From contig JARLHA010000008.1 of assembly GCA_031292485.1 (NCBI GenBank), positions 62,001 through 126,000 of the forward strand: a stretch of DNA of 64,000 nt. Direction: 5' to 3'. The translations under genes and the position numbers were made by a program. Below are positions 8,593 to 16,849 of this stretch, in pieces; within the stretch, counting starts at the first letter, position 1, and each line of letters starts with the position of its first letter. The notes beneath the pieces were generated by a model. It ran no database searches. It saw only the letters and a program-made list of their open reading frames with translations, and was not told the origin of the DNA. Source of the stretch: Mucilaginibacter sp. (GTDB lineage: Bacteria > Bacteroidota > Bacteroidia > Sphingobacteriales > Sphingobacteriaceae).

Positions 8593-10986
8593 ATGGAAAA
8601 AAGAACTACCACTGGCGACTTAATTATAGCCAATCTTGAACTTGCTTTTCAAAAAAAGGAGAAAGGGAAACGTGCTGAAGAACTGATCGTCGCCAATAAA
8701 GAACTCGCGTTTCAGAATAAAGAGAAAGGGAAACGCGCTGAAGAACTGATCGTCGCCAACAAAGAACTTGCTTTTCAGAATAAGGAAAAAGGTAAGCGGG
8801 CGGAAGAGCTGATCATTGCCAACAAAGAGCTGGCTTTTCAAAACAAGGAGAAGGGAAAACGCGCGAAAGAGCTGGTGATTGCCAACAAGGAACTGGCGTA
8901 CCAGAATAAAGAGAAGGGAAAGCGTGCTAAGGAACTGGTGATAGCCGACAAAGAGCTTGCTTTTCAAACCCAGGAGAAAGGAAAGCGCGCCGAAGAGCTG
9001 GTGATTGCAGATAAGGAGTTGGCCTTTCAAACCCGGGAGAAAGGAAAGCGCGCCGAAGAACTGGTAATTGCCAATAAGGAACTTGCTTTTCAAAATAAAG
9101 AGAAAGGCCAGCGGGCGAAAGAGCTGATCATCGCTAATAAAGAACTGGTATTTCAAAATGAAGAAAAAGGGAAACGTGCCGATGAACTGATCATCGCCAA
9201 TAACGAACTTGCTTTTCAAAACCGGGAGAAAGAAAGGCGCGCCGATGAACTGATTATTGCAAACAAAGAGCTCGCATTTCAGAATAAGGAAAAAGAAAAA
9301 CGCGCCAATGAACTGATCATTGCCAATAAGGAGCTGGCGTATCAAAACAAGGAAAAGGAAAAACGGGCAGTTGAACTTGGCATTGCGAATAAAGAACTTG
9401 CATTTCAGAACCTGGAAAAGGAAATGAGGGCAGAAGAATTAAGCATTGCCAACAAAGAACTTGCCTTTCAAAATCACGAGAAAGAAAAACGTGCGGACGA
9501 ACTCATCATCGCCAATAAGGAACTTGCTTTTCAAAACAAAGAAAAAGGAAAACGCGCCGAAGAATTGATCATCGCCAATAAGGAGCTGGCCTTTCAAAAC
9601 AAAGAGAAAGAAAAGCGTGCTGACGAACTCATTGTCGCTAATAACGAACTGGCTTTTCAGAATAATGAGAAAGAAAAACGCGCGAATGAACTGGTCATCG
9701 CCAATAATGAACTTTTCTTTCAAAACCACGAGAAAGAAAAACGTGCGGACGAACTCATCATCGCCAATAAAGAACTCGCTTTTCAGAACAAGGAAAAGGA
9801 AAAACGGGCAGCTGAGCTGATCGTTGCCAACAAAGAACTGGATATTAGTATAAAGCACCTGACAGAAAGCGAGGACCTGGTGAGGCTGATCGTTGAGAAT
9901 GTGAGAGACTACTCGATCATTATGCTTGATGCGGATGGAATTATCAAAAACTGGAACAAAGGATCGGAACGGATCAACGGATACCCGGCAGGCGAGATCA
10001 TAGGAAAACATGACGCTGTTTTTTATACCCGGGAGGAAAATGAGAAAAAAATACCTGAATTGAATTTAAAAAGGGCGCAGAAAAATGGATGGTACCGTAC
10101 CGAGGGCTGGAGGGTTAGGAAAGACGGATCGCAATTTTTTGCAGATATTGTTTTTACGGCGCTGCATGATAAAAACGGTGTTTTGCGGGGCTATTCAAAA
10201 ATCAGCCACGACATTACCGAACAAAAAAAGGCCGAAAGCGATATTCTTAAATTCAGCGAAGAGCTGGAGCAAAAAGTTATTGAACGTACGGCGCAGCTTG
10301 AGCTGGCCAATAAAGAACTTGGCTCATTTTCCTATTCCGTGTCGCACGATTTGCGGGCGCCCATCAGGGCCATTAACGGGTATGCCAAAATACTGGAGGA
10401 AGATTACGCCGGTAAGTTTGATCCCGATGGTGCAATGGCATTGAATTCCATTATACGTAACTCTAAAAAAATGGGGCAGTTAATTGACGATTTGCTCGCT
10501 TTTTCAAAATTGGGAAGAAAGGAAGTTAGCGTTGCCAATATAAATATGAAAACGCTGGTAAAGTTGTTAAAAGATGAGCTCTTGCAGGAAGATGAACAGA
10601 AAAGAATAGTTTTTGATATAAAAATGCTTCCGCCTGCTAGAGGCGACCAGTCGCTGATCAAACAGGTGTGGATCAACCTGATCTCGAACGCTATTAAGTA
10701 TTCAAAGAATAAACCAACAACAAAAATTGAAATAGGAGCCTATCAAAAGGACCGTCAGATTGTTTATTATGTTAAAGATAATGGCGCAGGCTTTGATATG
10801 AAATACTATGATAAACTTTTTGGTGTTTTTCAACGCCTCCATTCGCAGGAAGAATTTGAAGGTACGGGCATCGGCCTGGCCATTGTTCAAAAAATTGTGA
10901 GCAGGCACAAAGGAACAGCCTGGGCCGAATCTGTACTAAACGAAGGAGCGACCTTTTACTTCAGTTTACCCGATATTAATTCTTAA
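8593..10986 (+). CDS. soluble PAS histidine kinase with ~20 tandem coiled-coil repeats
   Basis: 797 residues from ATG 8593; a TTG at 8557 would add 12 residues, but ATG is preferred. Residues ~3-415 are about 20 near-identical 21-residue units, roughly KRAEELIIANKELAFQNKEK, with the first and last units degenerate. Twenty-one residues is three heptads, so this should be one long coiled coil. A PAS domain follows (~425-545: DYSIIMLDADGIIKNWNKG, GYSKISHDITEQ). Then comes HisKA with phospho-acceptor His at ~585 (SHDLRAP), and a HATPase domain with the N box (~693-703), DNGAGF (~729) and GTGIGLAI (~756). No membrane segment is present, so it is cytoplasmic. It is followed 10 bp later by a response regulator, its likely partner. 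The input signal is unknown. Confidence 0.93.
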   Translation: MEKRTTTGDLIIANLELAFQKKEKGKRAEELIVANKELAFQNKEKGKRAEELIVANKELAFQNKEKGKRAEELIIANKELAFQNKEKGKRAKELVIANKELAYQNKEKGKRAKELVIADKELAFQTQEKGKRAEELVIADKELAFQTREKGKRAEELVIANKELAFQNKEKGQRAKELIIANKELVFQNEEKGKRADELIIANNELAFQNREKERRADELIIANKELAFQNKEKEKRANELIIANKELAYQNKEKEKRAVELGIANKELAFQNLEKEMRAEELSIANKELAFQNHEKEKRADELIIANKELAFQNKEKGKRAEELIIANKELAFQNKEKEKRADELIVANNELAFQNNEKEKRANELVIANNELFFQNHEKEKRADELIIANKELAFQNKEKEKRAAELIVANKELDISIKHLTESEDLVRLIVENVRDYSIIMLDADGIIKNWNKGSERINGYPAGEIIGKHDAVFYTREENEKKIPELNLKRAQKNGWYRTEGWRVRKDGSQFFADIVFTALHDKNGVLRGYSKISHDITEQKKAESDILKFSEELEQKVIERTAQLELANKELGSFSYSVSHDLRAPIRAINGYAKILEEDYAGKFDPDGAMALNSIIRNSKKMGQLIDDLLAFSKLGRKEVSVANINMKTLVKLLKDELLQEDEQKRIVFDIKMLPPARGDQSLIKQVWINLISNAIKYSKNKPTTKIEIGAYQKDRQIVYYVKDNGAGFDMKYYDKLFGVFQRLHSQEEFEGTGIGLAIVQKIVSRHKGTAWAESVLNEGATFYFSLPDINS
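8599..9860 (+). repeat. 63-bp tandem coding repeat, ~20 units
   Basis: The DNA repeats with a period of 63 bp, in frame, through the first half of the kinase gene. Synonymous positions vary between units while the amino acids stay nearly fixed, so the array is old enough to have diverged and is held by selection on protein sequence. Units 2-3 and 15-16 are the most alike. Such arrays can expand or contract by recombination. Confidence 0.9.
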
Positions 10987-10996
10987 ATAAAAAAAT

Positions 10997-11437
10997 ATGC
11001 CATTTAATGAAGTTGAAATTTTATTTGCCGAAGACAGTTCGGATGACGCGATGCTTACCATCCGTGCGCTAAAAAAGAGCGGCTTTGCGAATAAACTGTA
11101 TCACGTAAAAAATGGGGCCGAAGCGCTTGATTTTCTGTATCGCAAGGGAATTTACACGCAAAGGAATTTGAATGAAAATCCAAAACTTATTTTGCTCGAC
11201 CTGAAGATGCCGAAAATGTCGGGATTGGAAGTATTGGAAAAAATAAAATCTGATCCGGCGTTAAAATGTACCCCTGTAGTCATCCTTACGTCATCCAAAG
11301 AGGACCCGGATATTCAAAGAAGCTATGCGCTGGGGGCAAATAGTTATATCGCGAAACCAGTGGAAAGCGATGATTTTTTTAATGTGATCAAAGAGATAGG
11401 GCTTTATTGGATGGTTTTGAGCCAGTTACCCGCTTAG
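10997..11437 (+). CDS. Rcp1/CheY-like single-domain response regulator
   Basis: 146 residues containing only a receiver domain. The acidic pocket is Glu12-Asp13, the phospho-acceptor is Asp68 (LLDLKMPKMSG), and Thr98 and Lys120 (AKPVE) complete the switch residues. The longer alpha2/loop (FLYRKGIYTQRNLNENPKL) is typical of Rcp1-type regulators that pair with phytochrome- or PAS-type kinases. The gene starts 10 bp after the repeat kinase, so the two form an operon and probably a cognate pair. With no output domain it must act by protein contact or phosphorelay. Confidence 0.92.
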   Translation: MPFNEVEILFAEDSSDDAMLTIRALKKSGFANKLYHVKNGAEALDFLYRKGIYTQRNLNENPKLILLDLKMPKMSGLEVLEKIKSDPALKCTPVVILTSSKEDPDIQRSYALGANSYIAKPVESDDFFNVIKEIGLYWMVLSQLPA

Positions 11438-11513
11438 TTTGCACGAATCAAAATCATGTTGGGAATCACCCATAAATATCTTTATTTAACTGCAAGCCGA
11501 TGCTAATTAGAAT

Positions 11514-12173
11514 GTGATGATAGCCGAAACCTTTAAAATACTCATTGTTGAAGACGACCCTTATGATGCCGATCTGCTGTTGCGTGAATTGAGAAAAAGT
11601 GAATTTATATTCACAAGCAAAATTGTTGAGACGCGCGAGTCATTTGAACATGCTCTTGAAAATTTTTTGCCTGATATCATTTTATCGGATTACTCACTCC
11701 CAAGGTTTGATGGGATCACCGCTTTTAATATTAAACAGGATAAATCGCCCGATACGCCTTTTATAATTGTTTCAGGCACAATTGGGGAAGAGCGGTCAAT
11801 TGAAATGATCAAAAATGGCGTTACAGATTATGCGTTAAAAGACAAATTATTTTCATTGTCGCCAAAAATTAACCGTGCCCTAAAAGATGCCGAAGAAAAG
11901 AAAGAGAAAAAGAACACAGACGAAGAATTAAAAGCGCAGTATGATAAACTGCTTAAAATAGCATTTATGCAGTCGCACCAGGTGAGGGTGCCCATCGCCA
12001 ATATACTTGGTTTATTTAACCTTTTTGAGTTTGACAACCCCTGCGACCCAATAAACGGTAAAGTGCTTATAATGCTGAAATTAGTTGCGGAATCACTTGA
12101 TAAAACGATTCATGACATCACCCAAAACACCATAGACATCAGGAAGGTGATAAAAACGATCAAAGAGGATTGA
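11514..12173 (+). CDS. response regulator fused to a DHp-like helical domain, no kinase ATPase domain
   Basis: 219 residues. Residues 1-~125 are a receiver domain with acidic Glu13-Asp14-Asp15, phospho-acceptor Asp59 (LSDYSLPRFDG), a Ser/Thr switch in VSGTIGE and Lys109 in ALKDK. After a Lys/Glu-rich helix, residues ~145-215 resemble a histidine-kinase dimerisation (DHp) domain with an H-box-like SHQVRVPIANILGL (His155). No HATPase domain follows; the stop codon is real and the next kilobase has no continuation. It could be a phosphotransfer or inhibitory protein for the upstream kinase, or a truncated hybrid kinase. A second ATG (codon 2) is an equally good start. It is the third gene of the kinase cluster, 76 bp after the previous one. 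Confidence 0.85.
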   Translation: MMIAETFKILIVEDDPYDADLLLRELRKSEFIFTSKIVETRESFEHALENFLPDIILSDYSLPRFDGITAFNIKQDKSPDTPFIIVSGTIGEERSIEMIKNGVTDYALKDKLFSLSPKINRALKDAEEKKEKKNTDEELKAQYDKLLKIAFMQSHQVRVPIANILGLFNLFEFDNPCDPINGKVLIMLKLVAESLDKTIHDITQNTIDIRKVIKTIKED

Positions 12174-12388
12174 TGATGAATGCAGAAGGCGGAATGCCGG
12201 TTGTGGAATTAAATGCAATTTCTCCAGTTCATCTGACAAACTGTACGCGTTTTGATTCGTGACTTGTATAGTTAAAGTTTCCATAACGATAATCTTATTT
12301 CAAAATTAATCAATTAATTTTGTTAATGCCATGATTCTTTAAAAGCACCTGTTCCGTCAGGCAAGGCGGGAAATCTCAACAATGGTTA

Positions 12389-12460
12389 CGGTAGTCAGAG
12401 ACTACCGGCATAGCCAATCCGTAGACAAAGTCTACGGACAGCGGAGTTGAAGCCGCTGGC
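12389..12460. repeat. cluster of three short palindromes
   Basis: Three consecutive hairpins lie here. CGGTAGTC/GACTACCG (12389-12396 with 12400-12407) has a 3-nt loop. CCGTAGAC/GTCTACGG (12419-12426 with 12430-12437) also has a 3-nt loop. AGCGG/CCGCT follows near 12440-12457. The first two are sequence variants of each other, as expected for REP-like extragenic palindromes. Confidence 0.65.
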
Positions 12461-12697
12461 CCCGCTTTGATTTAACCCCTTTTACGGCAGGGATAAAAAA
12501 ACAAAAAAGGGTTTACATTAGGTTTACACATTTTATTTTTTTAACATTATAAATATCTGATAATCATGTATTTATATGTTTTAAAATAAAAAGCGGGTTT
12601 ACACTATTTTACATAACCATACCTTTTTTCTGGCCGGATTTTGGGTAGTTCACCTTACTGCTGATTAGCCTATTTGGGCTAAAGCCCCTTTTTCAGA

Positions 12698-12955
12698 CGC
12701 GGGAATCCGCGTAAAGGCCTGCCGCGTCGGGCTTCTCATATCTTTGTAAATATAATTAAACAGGGCTAATGGCAGTACCTCGTGCCCCGCTGACAGGTCG
12801 CAGCCATAAAGGTTTGCACAATTTGGCATTATCCGGCACGCCGGGTTGGGTTGAACTTATATTGGCTGAGCTTTGGTACAATGACCGAATAATTTGCGAC
12901 CTGTCAGCGGGGCACGAGAAGCCCGGCACTTCGGGCCTTTACGCGGATTCCCGCG
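12698..12955. repeat. nested composite inverted repeat
   Basis: Three perfect arm pairs are nested. The outer pair is 22 bp (12698-12719 with 12934-12955, containing GGGAATCCGCGTAAAGG). The middle pair is GGGCTTCTC (12729-12737) with GAGAAGCCC (12916-12924). The inner pair is 24 bp (12779-12802 with 12895-12918, containing GCCCCGCTGACAGG). On the right the arms are almost contiguous; on the left a 41-nt AT-rich insert separates middle and inner arms. The loop is about 92 nt. It may be a non-autonomous mobile element or a structured RNA. Confidence 0.75.
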
Positions 12956-13345
12956 CCAGAATTGGTTTTGCTTAAAGAATTTTGCCTTATCAGGCAAAGC
13001 TATTCACTTTTAAAGAGGGATACTTAATTTATTCATGTCAGGCAGTATACATGGAAAGGTGTTAAATATATATGTAGTTAAAAAGAAGCTTGCAATTAAG
13101 ATCGACGTTAATCCTTTTCTAATATTTTCTCTATATATTGCAATTGCGAATTGGTTAGTTCTGTTGACTTTTTTACGTTAGATAACTTGAATCGTCGTTA
13201 AATCTAATTTATCACAGCTGATTTTCTTATTTATACTATTCTTACCAACAAATTGTTAAACACACTCTAATAAAGTTCTCAGAACAGATATTGAAAATAT
13301 GAAAGATTTCAGAAACGATTATTTATAAAAATTGGTAACCCTCCC

Positions 13346-14551
13346 ATGAACGTTAATTTCAAGCTTGTAATTAAGTTAGCTTCTATAATATTTTTTGCAT
13401 CTGCAAATTTTTTATATGCACAAGAGATTTTTCCTGGTTCGCTAACGATTCATAACATCGAGCTTGGATGTAATAAAATAAAAACAGGTGGCTATACTTA
13501 CCATGATAATTATACTAAGTTATCAATAGGAGAAGATACAACGACACACTTTGTTGCATATCAATGCTATTTTGAAGAAAACAGTAATGATACAATTATC
13601 GGCTATAAGTTAAGTAATTCATGGAAGTATAATAAGACGTTATATGAAAATTATACCTTCTATAATGTCGATTTGCAAAGTTACATGTATAAGGTTTTTA
13701 CATTTCCCCCAGATTCAGAAGCAATTCATCGCTTAGCTAATGATAATAGTATTTATCCATTTCATGAAATTTTACTACGTTCCCTGAAGGCAAATGATCA
13801 AAATAATTTCGATAAGAATTGTTCATATGTAAAAATGGAGTTGTTTGATAATCAAAGTTGTTATGTAGTGGAACGGAAAGAAATAAGCAATAATCCCAAT
13901 AGGTCAGTTCAAACATTGATATATATCAATGCAACAAGTTTTATTCCAATTAGAAGTTTGGTAACAATTACCAATCATATCGGCAAAGTTGTGGAAAAGC
14001 AAATTTTTGATTACTGGATTAATAATTTTCAATCATATAAGTATTCAAAATTCAACTCATATAAATCAGAGTTGGTTAATTATTCGCGCGACACAACCAA
14101 AAAAGAGGTAGAGCGCGACAGTTCATTAAGCAACGGTACTGTTGCCCCTCAATGGTCACTCCCATCGTTATCGGGTAAAAATATATCTTTGAATTCTTTA
14201 CGCGGGAATATTGTAATAATGGATTTTTGGTATAAGGCCTGTATCCCCTGTTATAAACAGATGATGGCTTTGGAAAAACTTAAACTCCGGTATAAAAACA
14301 AAAAAGTTGTGTTTCTTGGTGTGAACACGCTGGATGATCCTGTCAAAGATAAATTGGAGCTTTTTTTACAAAATCGGAATATTAATATGCTCAATGTTTA
14401 TAATGGGAGATCTATTGAGAAGCGTTATAAAATATATGCTACACCCTGTATATACATTATTGATAAAAATGGCTATATAATTTACTCGCACGTTGGTTTC
14501 TCCGGAAATGTTTTGCAGGATGTGATTACTTCTATTTCTAAAAGATTGTAA
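13346..14551 (+). CDS. secreted TlpA-like thiol-disulfide oxidoreductase
   Basis: 401 residues with a signal peptide (about 1-25, ending LYAQ). Residues ~26-265 are a beta-rich region of unknown type, like the N-terminal extensions found on many Bacteroidota TlpA-family proteins. Residues ~268-401 are a thioredoxin fold: GTVAPQWSLPSLSGK, DFWYKACIPC with active-site Cys299-Ile-Pro-Cys302, and a cis-Pro region YATPCIYIID. It probably reduces disulfides of exported proteins or cytochromes. The gene is clearly more AT-rich than its flanks and stands beside the inverted-repeat island, which suggests a separate origin. No partner gene is adjacent. Confidence 0.85.
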   Translation: MNVNFKLVIKLASIIFFASANFLYAQEIFPGSLTIHNIELGCNKIKTGGYTYHDNYTKLSIGEDTTTHFVAYQCYFEENSNDTIIGYKLSNSWKYNKTLYENYTFYNVDLQSYMYKVFTFPPDSEAIHRLANDNSIYPFHEILLRSLKANDQNNFDKNCSYVKMELFDNQSCYVVERKEISNNPNRSVQTLIYINATSFIPIRSLVTITNHIGKVVEKQIFDYWINNFQSYKYSKFNSYKSELVNYSRDTTKKEVERDSSLSNGTVAPQWSLPSLSGKNISLNSLRGNIVIMDFWYKACIPCYKQMMALEKLKLRYKNKKVVFLGVNTLDDPVKDKLELFLQNRNINMLNVYNGRSIEKRYKIYATPCIYIIDKNGYIIYSHVGFSGNVLQDVITSISKRL

Positions 14552-14768
14552 CAGTTAAACTATGACCTAGTTAGTGAAGCCTGGTATTATTGACGGATAT
14601 AAGGGCTTCATTTAACCGTCAAACATGATAGCAGTCCGTGCCTCCGCAGGCAGGGAGCTTAAAAGACAATGCTATTTGCCTCTTATTGTGTCACAATAAC
14701 ACAATAAAATTTCCAAATCTCAATCCAATCATTTAGTTTTACGACAACCAACTAAAACTAAACAAACC

Positions 14769-15701
14769 ATGATGAATTTAAACAGGCGCAAATTTTTGCA
14801 AAGCGCGGGTACGCTGGCATTGGGCGGTATGGCCTTATCGGGCAAGGCGGCATCCTTGCTCAATTTTAAACCACCGCACGCGGTAGGGCTGCAGCTTTTT
14901 ACCTTTTTCGGAATTATCGACGACGATGTTAAAGGCACCTTAACCAAAATTGCCGCTATCGGCTACAAGGAAATAGAATCGGCTTTCAGCAAAAAAGGCG
15001 GTTATTACGGCATGAAACCGCAGGAGTTTAAAGCCATGGTAAACGACCTGGGCATGACCTGGCAATCGCACCACGTCATCGGTGCGCCGTTTAAATTGCC
15101 AAAAGGCTATAAAATGCCGGCAGGGGCGGATGGTAAACCTATGGTAATGCCAACAATGCTTAACCTTAAAGACAATATGCAGCAGCTGGTGGACGATGCC
15201 GCAGCCGGCGGAGTAGCTTACCTGGTTTGCGCTAACTCGCCCACAGCTACGCTGGAAGAAACTAAAGCAACCATCGAGGTATTAAATAAAACCGGCGAAG
15301 CGGCCAAAAAAGCAGGCATGCAGTTTTGCTACCATAACCATGATATGGAATTTGTGGCCGTTGATGGTAAAGTACCTTACGACTTGCTTTTAACCGAAAC
15401 TGATCCCAATAATGTTAAAATGGAACTCGACCTGTGCTGGGTTACAAAAGCGGGTAAGGACCCTGTTGAGTTATTTAAAGCCAATCCGGGCAGGTTCCCG
15501 TTATGGCATGTAAAGGATTTGGATGCTGCAAAAGTTGGCCCTGCACCTGTCGGCAGCGGCATAGTTGATTTTAAAAGGATATTCGAGAACCAGCAAATTG
15601 CAGGCATGCAGCACTTTTTTGTAGAACATGATATGCCTAAAGACGCATATGCCAGCATAAAAAGCAGCTACGATTATATTACCGGTACGCTGAAGGCGTA
15701 G
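14769..15701 (+). CDS. Tat-exported TIM-barrel sugar isomerase/epimerase-like protein
   Basis: 310 residues. The N-terminus carries a twin-arginine signal (NRRKFLQSAGTLALGG), so the protein is exported folded. The rest is an AP-endonuclease-2/xylose-isomerase-like TIM barrel, with metal-ligand-type motifs CYHNHDMEF (~193), MELDLCW (~219), WHVKD (~247) and FVEHD (~289). Such proteins isomerise or epimerise sugars, often in clusters with Gfo/Idh/MocA dehydrogenases, but none is adjacent here. The start could be the second of two consecutive ATGs. Substrate unknown. Confidence 0.88.
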   Translation: MMNLNRRKFLQSAGTLALGGMALSGKAASLLNFKPPHAVGLQLFTFFGIIDDDVKGTLTKIAAIGYKEIESAFSKKGGYYGMKPQEFKAMVNDLGMTWQSHHVIGAPFKLPKGYKMPAGADGKPMVMPTMLNLKDNMQQLVDDAAAGGVAYLVCANSPTATLEETKATIEVLNKTGEAAKKAGMQFCYHNHDMEFVAVDGKVPYDLLLTETDPNNVKMELDLCWVTKAGKDPVELFKANPGRFPLWHVKDLDAAKVGPAPVGSGIVDFKRIFENQQIAGMQHFFVEHDMPKDAYASIKSSYDYITGTLKA

Positions 15702-15727
15702 GTAAGCTTTAAATAAAAATGAATAAT

Positions 15728-15812
15728 TTGTCATTGCGAGCGCAGCGTGGCAATCGCGAACATGAATTACCACTTGACAAGTTCGCGATTGCTTCGTGCC
15801 TCGCAATGACAA
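15728..15812. repeat. imperfect long inverted repeat (TTGTCATTGCGAG type)
   Basis: The left arm 15728-15760 begins TTGTCATTGCGAG and ends CAATCGCGAA. The right arm 15782-15812 is its near-complete reverse complement (TTCGCGATTGC, then CTCGCAATGACAA). A 21-nt loop separates them. The hairpin sits between the convergent TIM-barrel gene and the small gene at 15838 and may also end transcription from both sides. Elements of this type are common in Bacteroidota spacers. Confidence 0.8.
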
Positions 15813-15837
15813 GTGGTTAAAGCTTTGCGCCTTTCCC

Positions 15838-16197
15838 TTAATTTTTCAAAAACGAAGCCGAAGGCTTGATCGCCATGCGGATAGTTTTTACACGGTTTTT
15901 AACCCAGGTATAGATGGAAGAATATTCCAGGTAATTCCGGATAGTATCGTCATTACGGATGGCTGTCACCATATCCCTCAGGATGCTCCTTACAGGTGAA
16001 TTTTTACTTACGTTAGTTACAATTTCTTCAAGGTGATCGGCATAAATTACCGCTTCGTCCTCGTTATCAAATTGCAGTACAGTTTCTTTTTTACCGCGTT
16101 CTTTAATGCCTTTTGACGGGATGGGCAAACGGTATTTCCTGAAATCAGCGAAAGTTACACGGGTTGGGCCGGTTGGAGGTAGATTAATGCGTAACAT
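15838..16197 (-). CDS. small hypothetical protein, paralogue of 16218-16499
   Basis: 119 residues, no signal peptide. It opens with MLRINLPPTGPTRVTFADF, continues with a Pro-rich stretch (YRLPIPSKG), then an acidic helix (FDNEDEAVIYADHLEEI), and ends in a basic tail. The neighbouring 93-residue protein has the same order of motifs, so they are tandem paralogues, 20 bp apart and probably co-transcribed. I do not recognise the family. Confidence 0.65.
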   Translation of the reverse strand: MLRINLPPTGPTRVTFADFRKYRLPIPSKGIKERGKKETVLQFDNEDEAVIYADHLEEIVTNVSKNSPVRSILRDMVTAIRNDDTIRNYLEYSSIYTWVKNRVKTIRMAIKPSASFLKN

Positions 16198-16217
16198 AAT
16201 TTTTAAAAATTTATCAT

Positions 16218-16499
16218 TTATTTACTTTGATAGCTCTGTATAAATTCATCGTTCCAAATTGCAACAATAATATCATTTATTGATAAATATTGCGTAGTCG
16301 TTTTGTCATTTAATTCATTCGCCAGGTTTTCCAGTTGCTCTGCATAAGTAATCGCTTCCTCCTCGTCCTCAAACTTCAGGATCAGGTCGTTATTGATCTC
16401 TGCATCGGCACCGCCAACCGGTGCCGGTATGTCATAACTTTCAAATAAGGAGAAAGTTAGTTTTGATGGGCCATCCGATGGAACTGTTATATTAAGCAT
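16218..16499 (-). CDS. small hypothetical protein, paralogue of 15838-16197
   Basis: 93 residues. Motif order MLNITVPSDGPSKLTFSLF, YDIPAPVGG, FEDEEEAITYAEQLENL, then IVAIWNDEF, matching the downstream gene (VTAIRNDDT at the equivalent place). The conserved core is GP-x3-TF-x2-F/Y, PxP and a Glu/Asp-rich helix ending YAE/YAD-x-LE. It probably adopts a small alpha/beta fold. Function unknown. Confidence 0.65.
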   Translation of the reverse strand: MLNITVPSDGPSKLTFSLFESYDIPAPVGGADAEINNDLILKFEDEEEAITYAEQLENLANELNDKTTTQYLSINDIIVAIWNDEFIQSYQSK

Positions 16500-16849
16500 G
16501 TTGTTTATAATAAATTAACCTGTTTTTACTATAGTGTTAACACCAAAACGGGCAAGGTGTTTTATTAATTTATTGTACGAAATTTACGACTATTATGTAA
16601 CATCTGGCGATTTTTTTTTAACATTTGTTAAAACACCCTATAATTTTTTAAATACTGATAATAAAGGTTTTAATTGCCGGCAACCGGTTTTGATACAGGT
16701 AATTGTTAAGAAGTCAGGTCCCCAAACCATGGTTGCTAACCCTTTTACGTACAGGCAGGGCGGGTTGTTGCTGTTTTTTAAATTTTTTGCTTTGAATTAA
16801 GGCTTCCTTTGGCTATTTTAATGCGGCATTAAAACATTAAAAAAGATAC
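16500..16849. other. gene-free spacer between divergent genes
   Basis: 350 bp, AT-rich, presumably holding the promoters of the small paralogue pair (leftward) and of the ethanolamine operon (rightward). An AGTCAGGTCC word at about 16714-16723 recalls part of a B12 box, but the rest of a cobalamin riboswitch is not visible. No ORF is supported. Confidence 0.4.

Larger units (their letters stand above)
12174..13345. other. 1.2-kb gene-free island of inverted repeats
   Basis: No convincing gene is present. From left to right it holds a GGAATGCCGGTTG word shared with the 8.3-kb spacer, three small hairpins (12389-12460), a GGGCTAAAGCCC palindrome (12676-12687), a large nested inverted repeat (12698-12955), and about 300 bp of very AT-rich sequence leading to the TlpA-like gene. 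A 68-codon ORF at 12769-12975 lies wholly in the inverted repeat and is not believed to be a gene. Confidence 0.6.

Noticed and set aside
8599..9860. CRISPR-like array
   Set aside because: The 63-bp units are contiguous, in frame and coding, without unique spacers.
8620..10011. Long minus-strand open frames (241 and 190 codons) inside the repeat kinase gene
   Set aside because: They are antisense shadows: the 63-bp repeat lacks stops in that frame, so it stays open. The plus strand encodes a full kinase with all catalytic boxes.
12769..12975. 68-codon plus-strand ORF
   Set aside because: It lies entirely within the nested inverted repeat; its codons are dictated by the repeat arms and the product has no protein-like pattern.
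16680..16740. Cobalamin riboswitch before the B12-dependent ethanolamine operon
   Set aside because: Only an AGTCAGGTCC word resembles the B12 box. The other conserved segments (for example GCCACTG) are missing.
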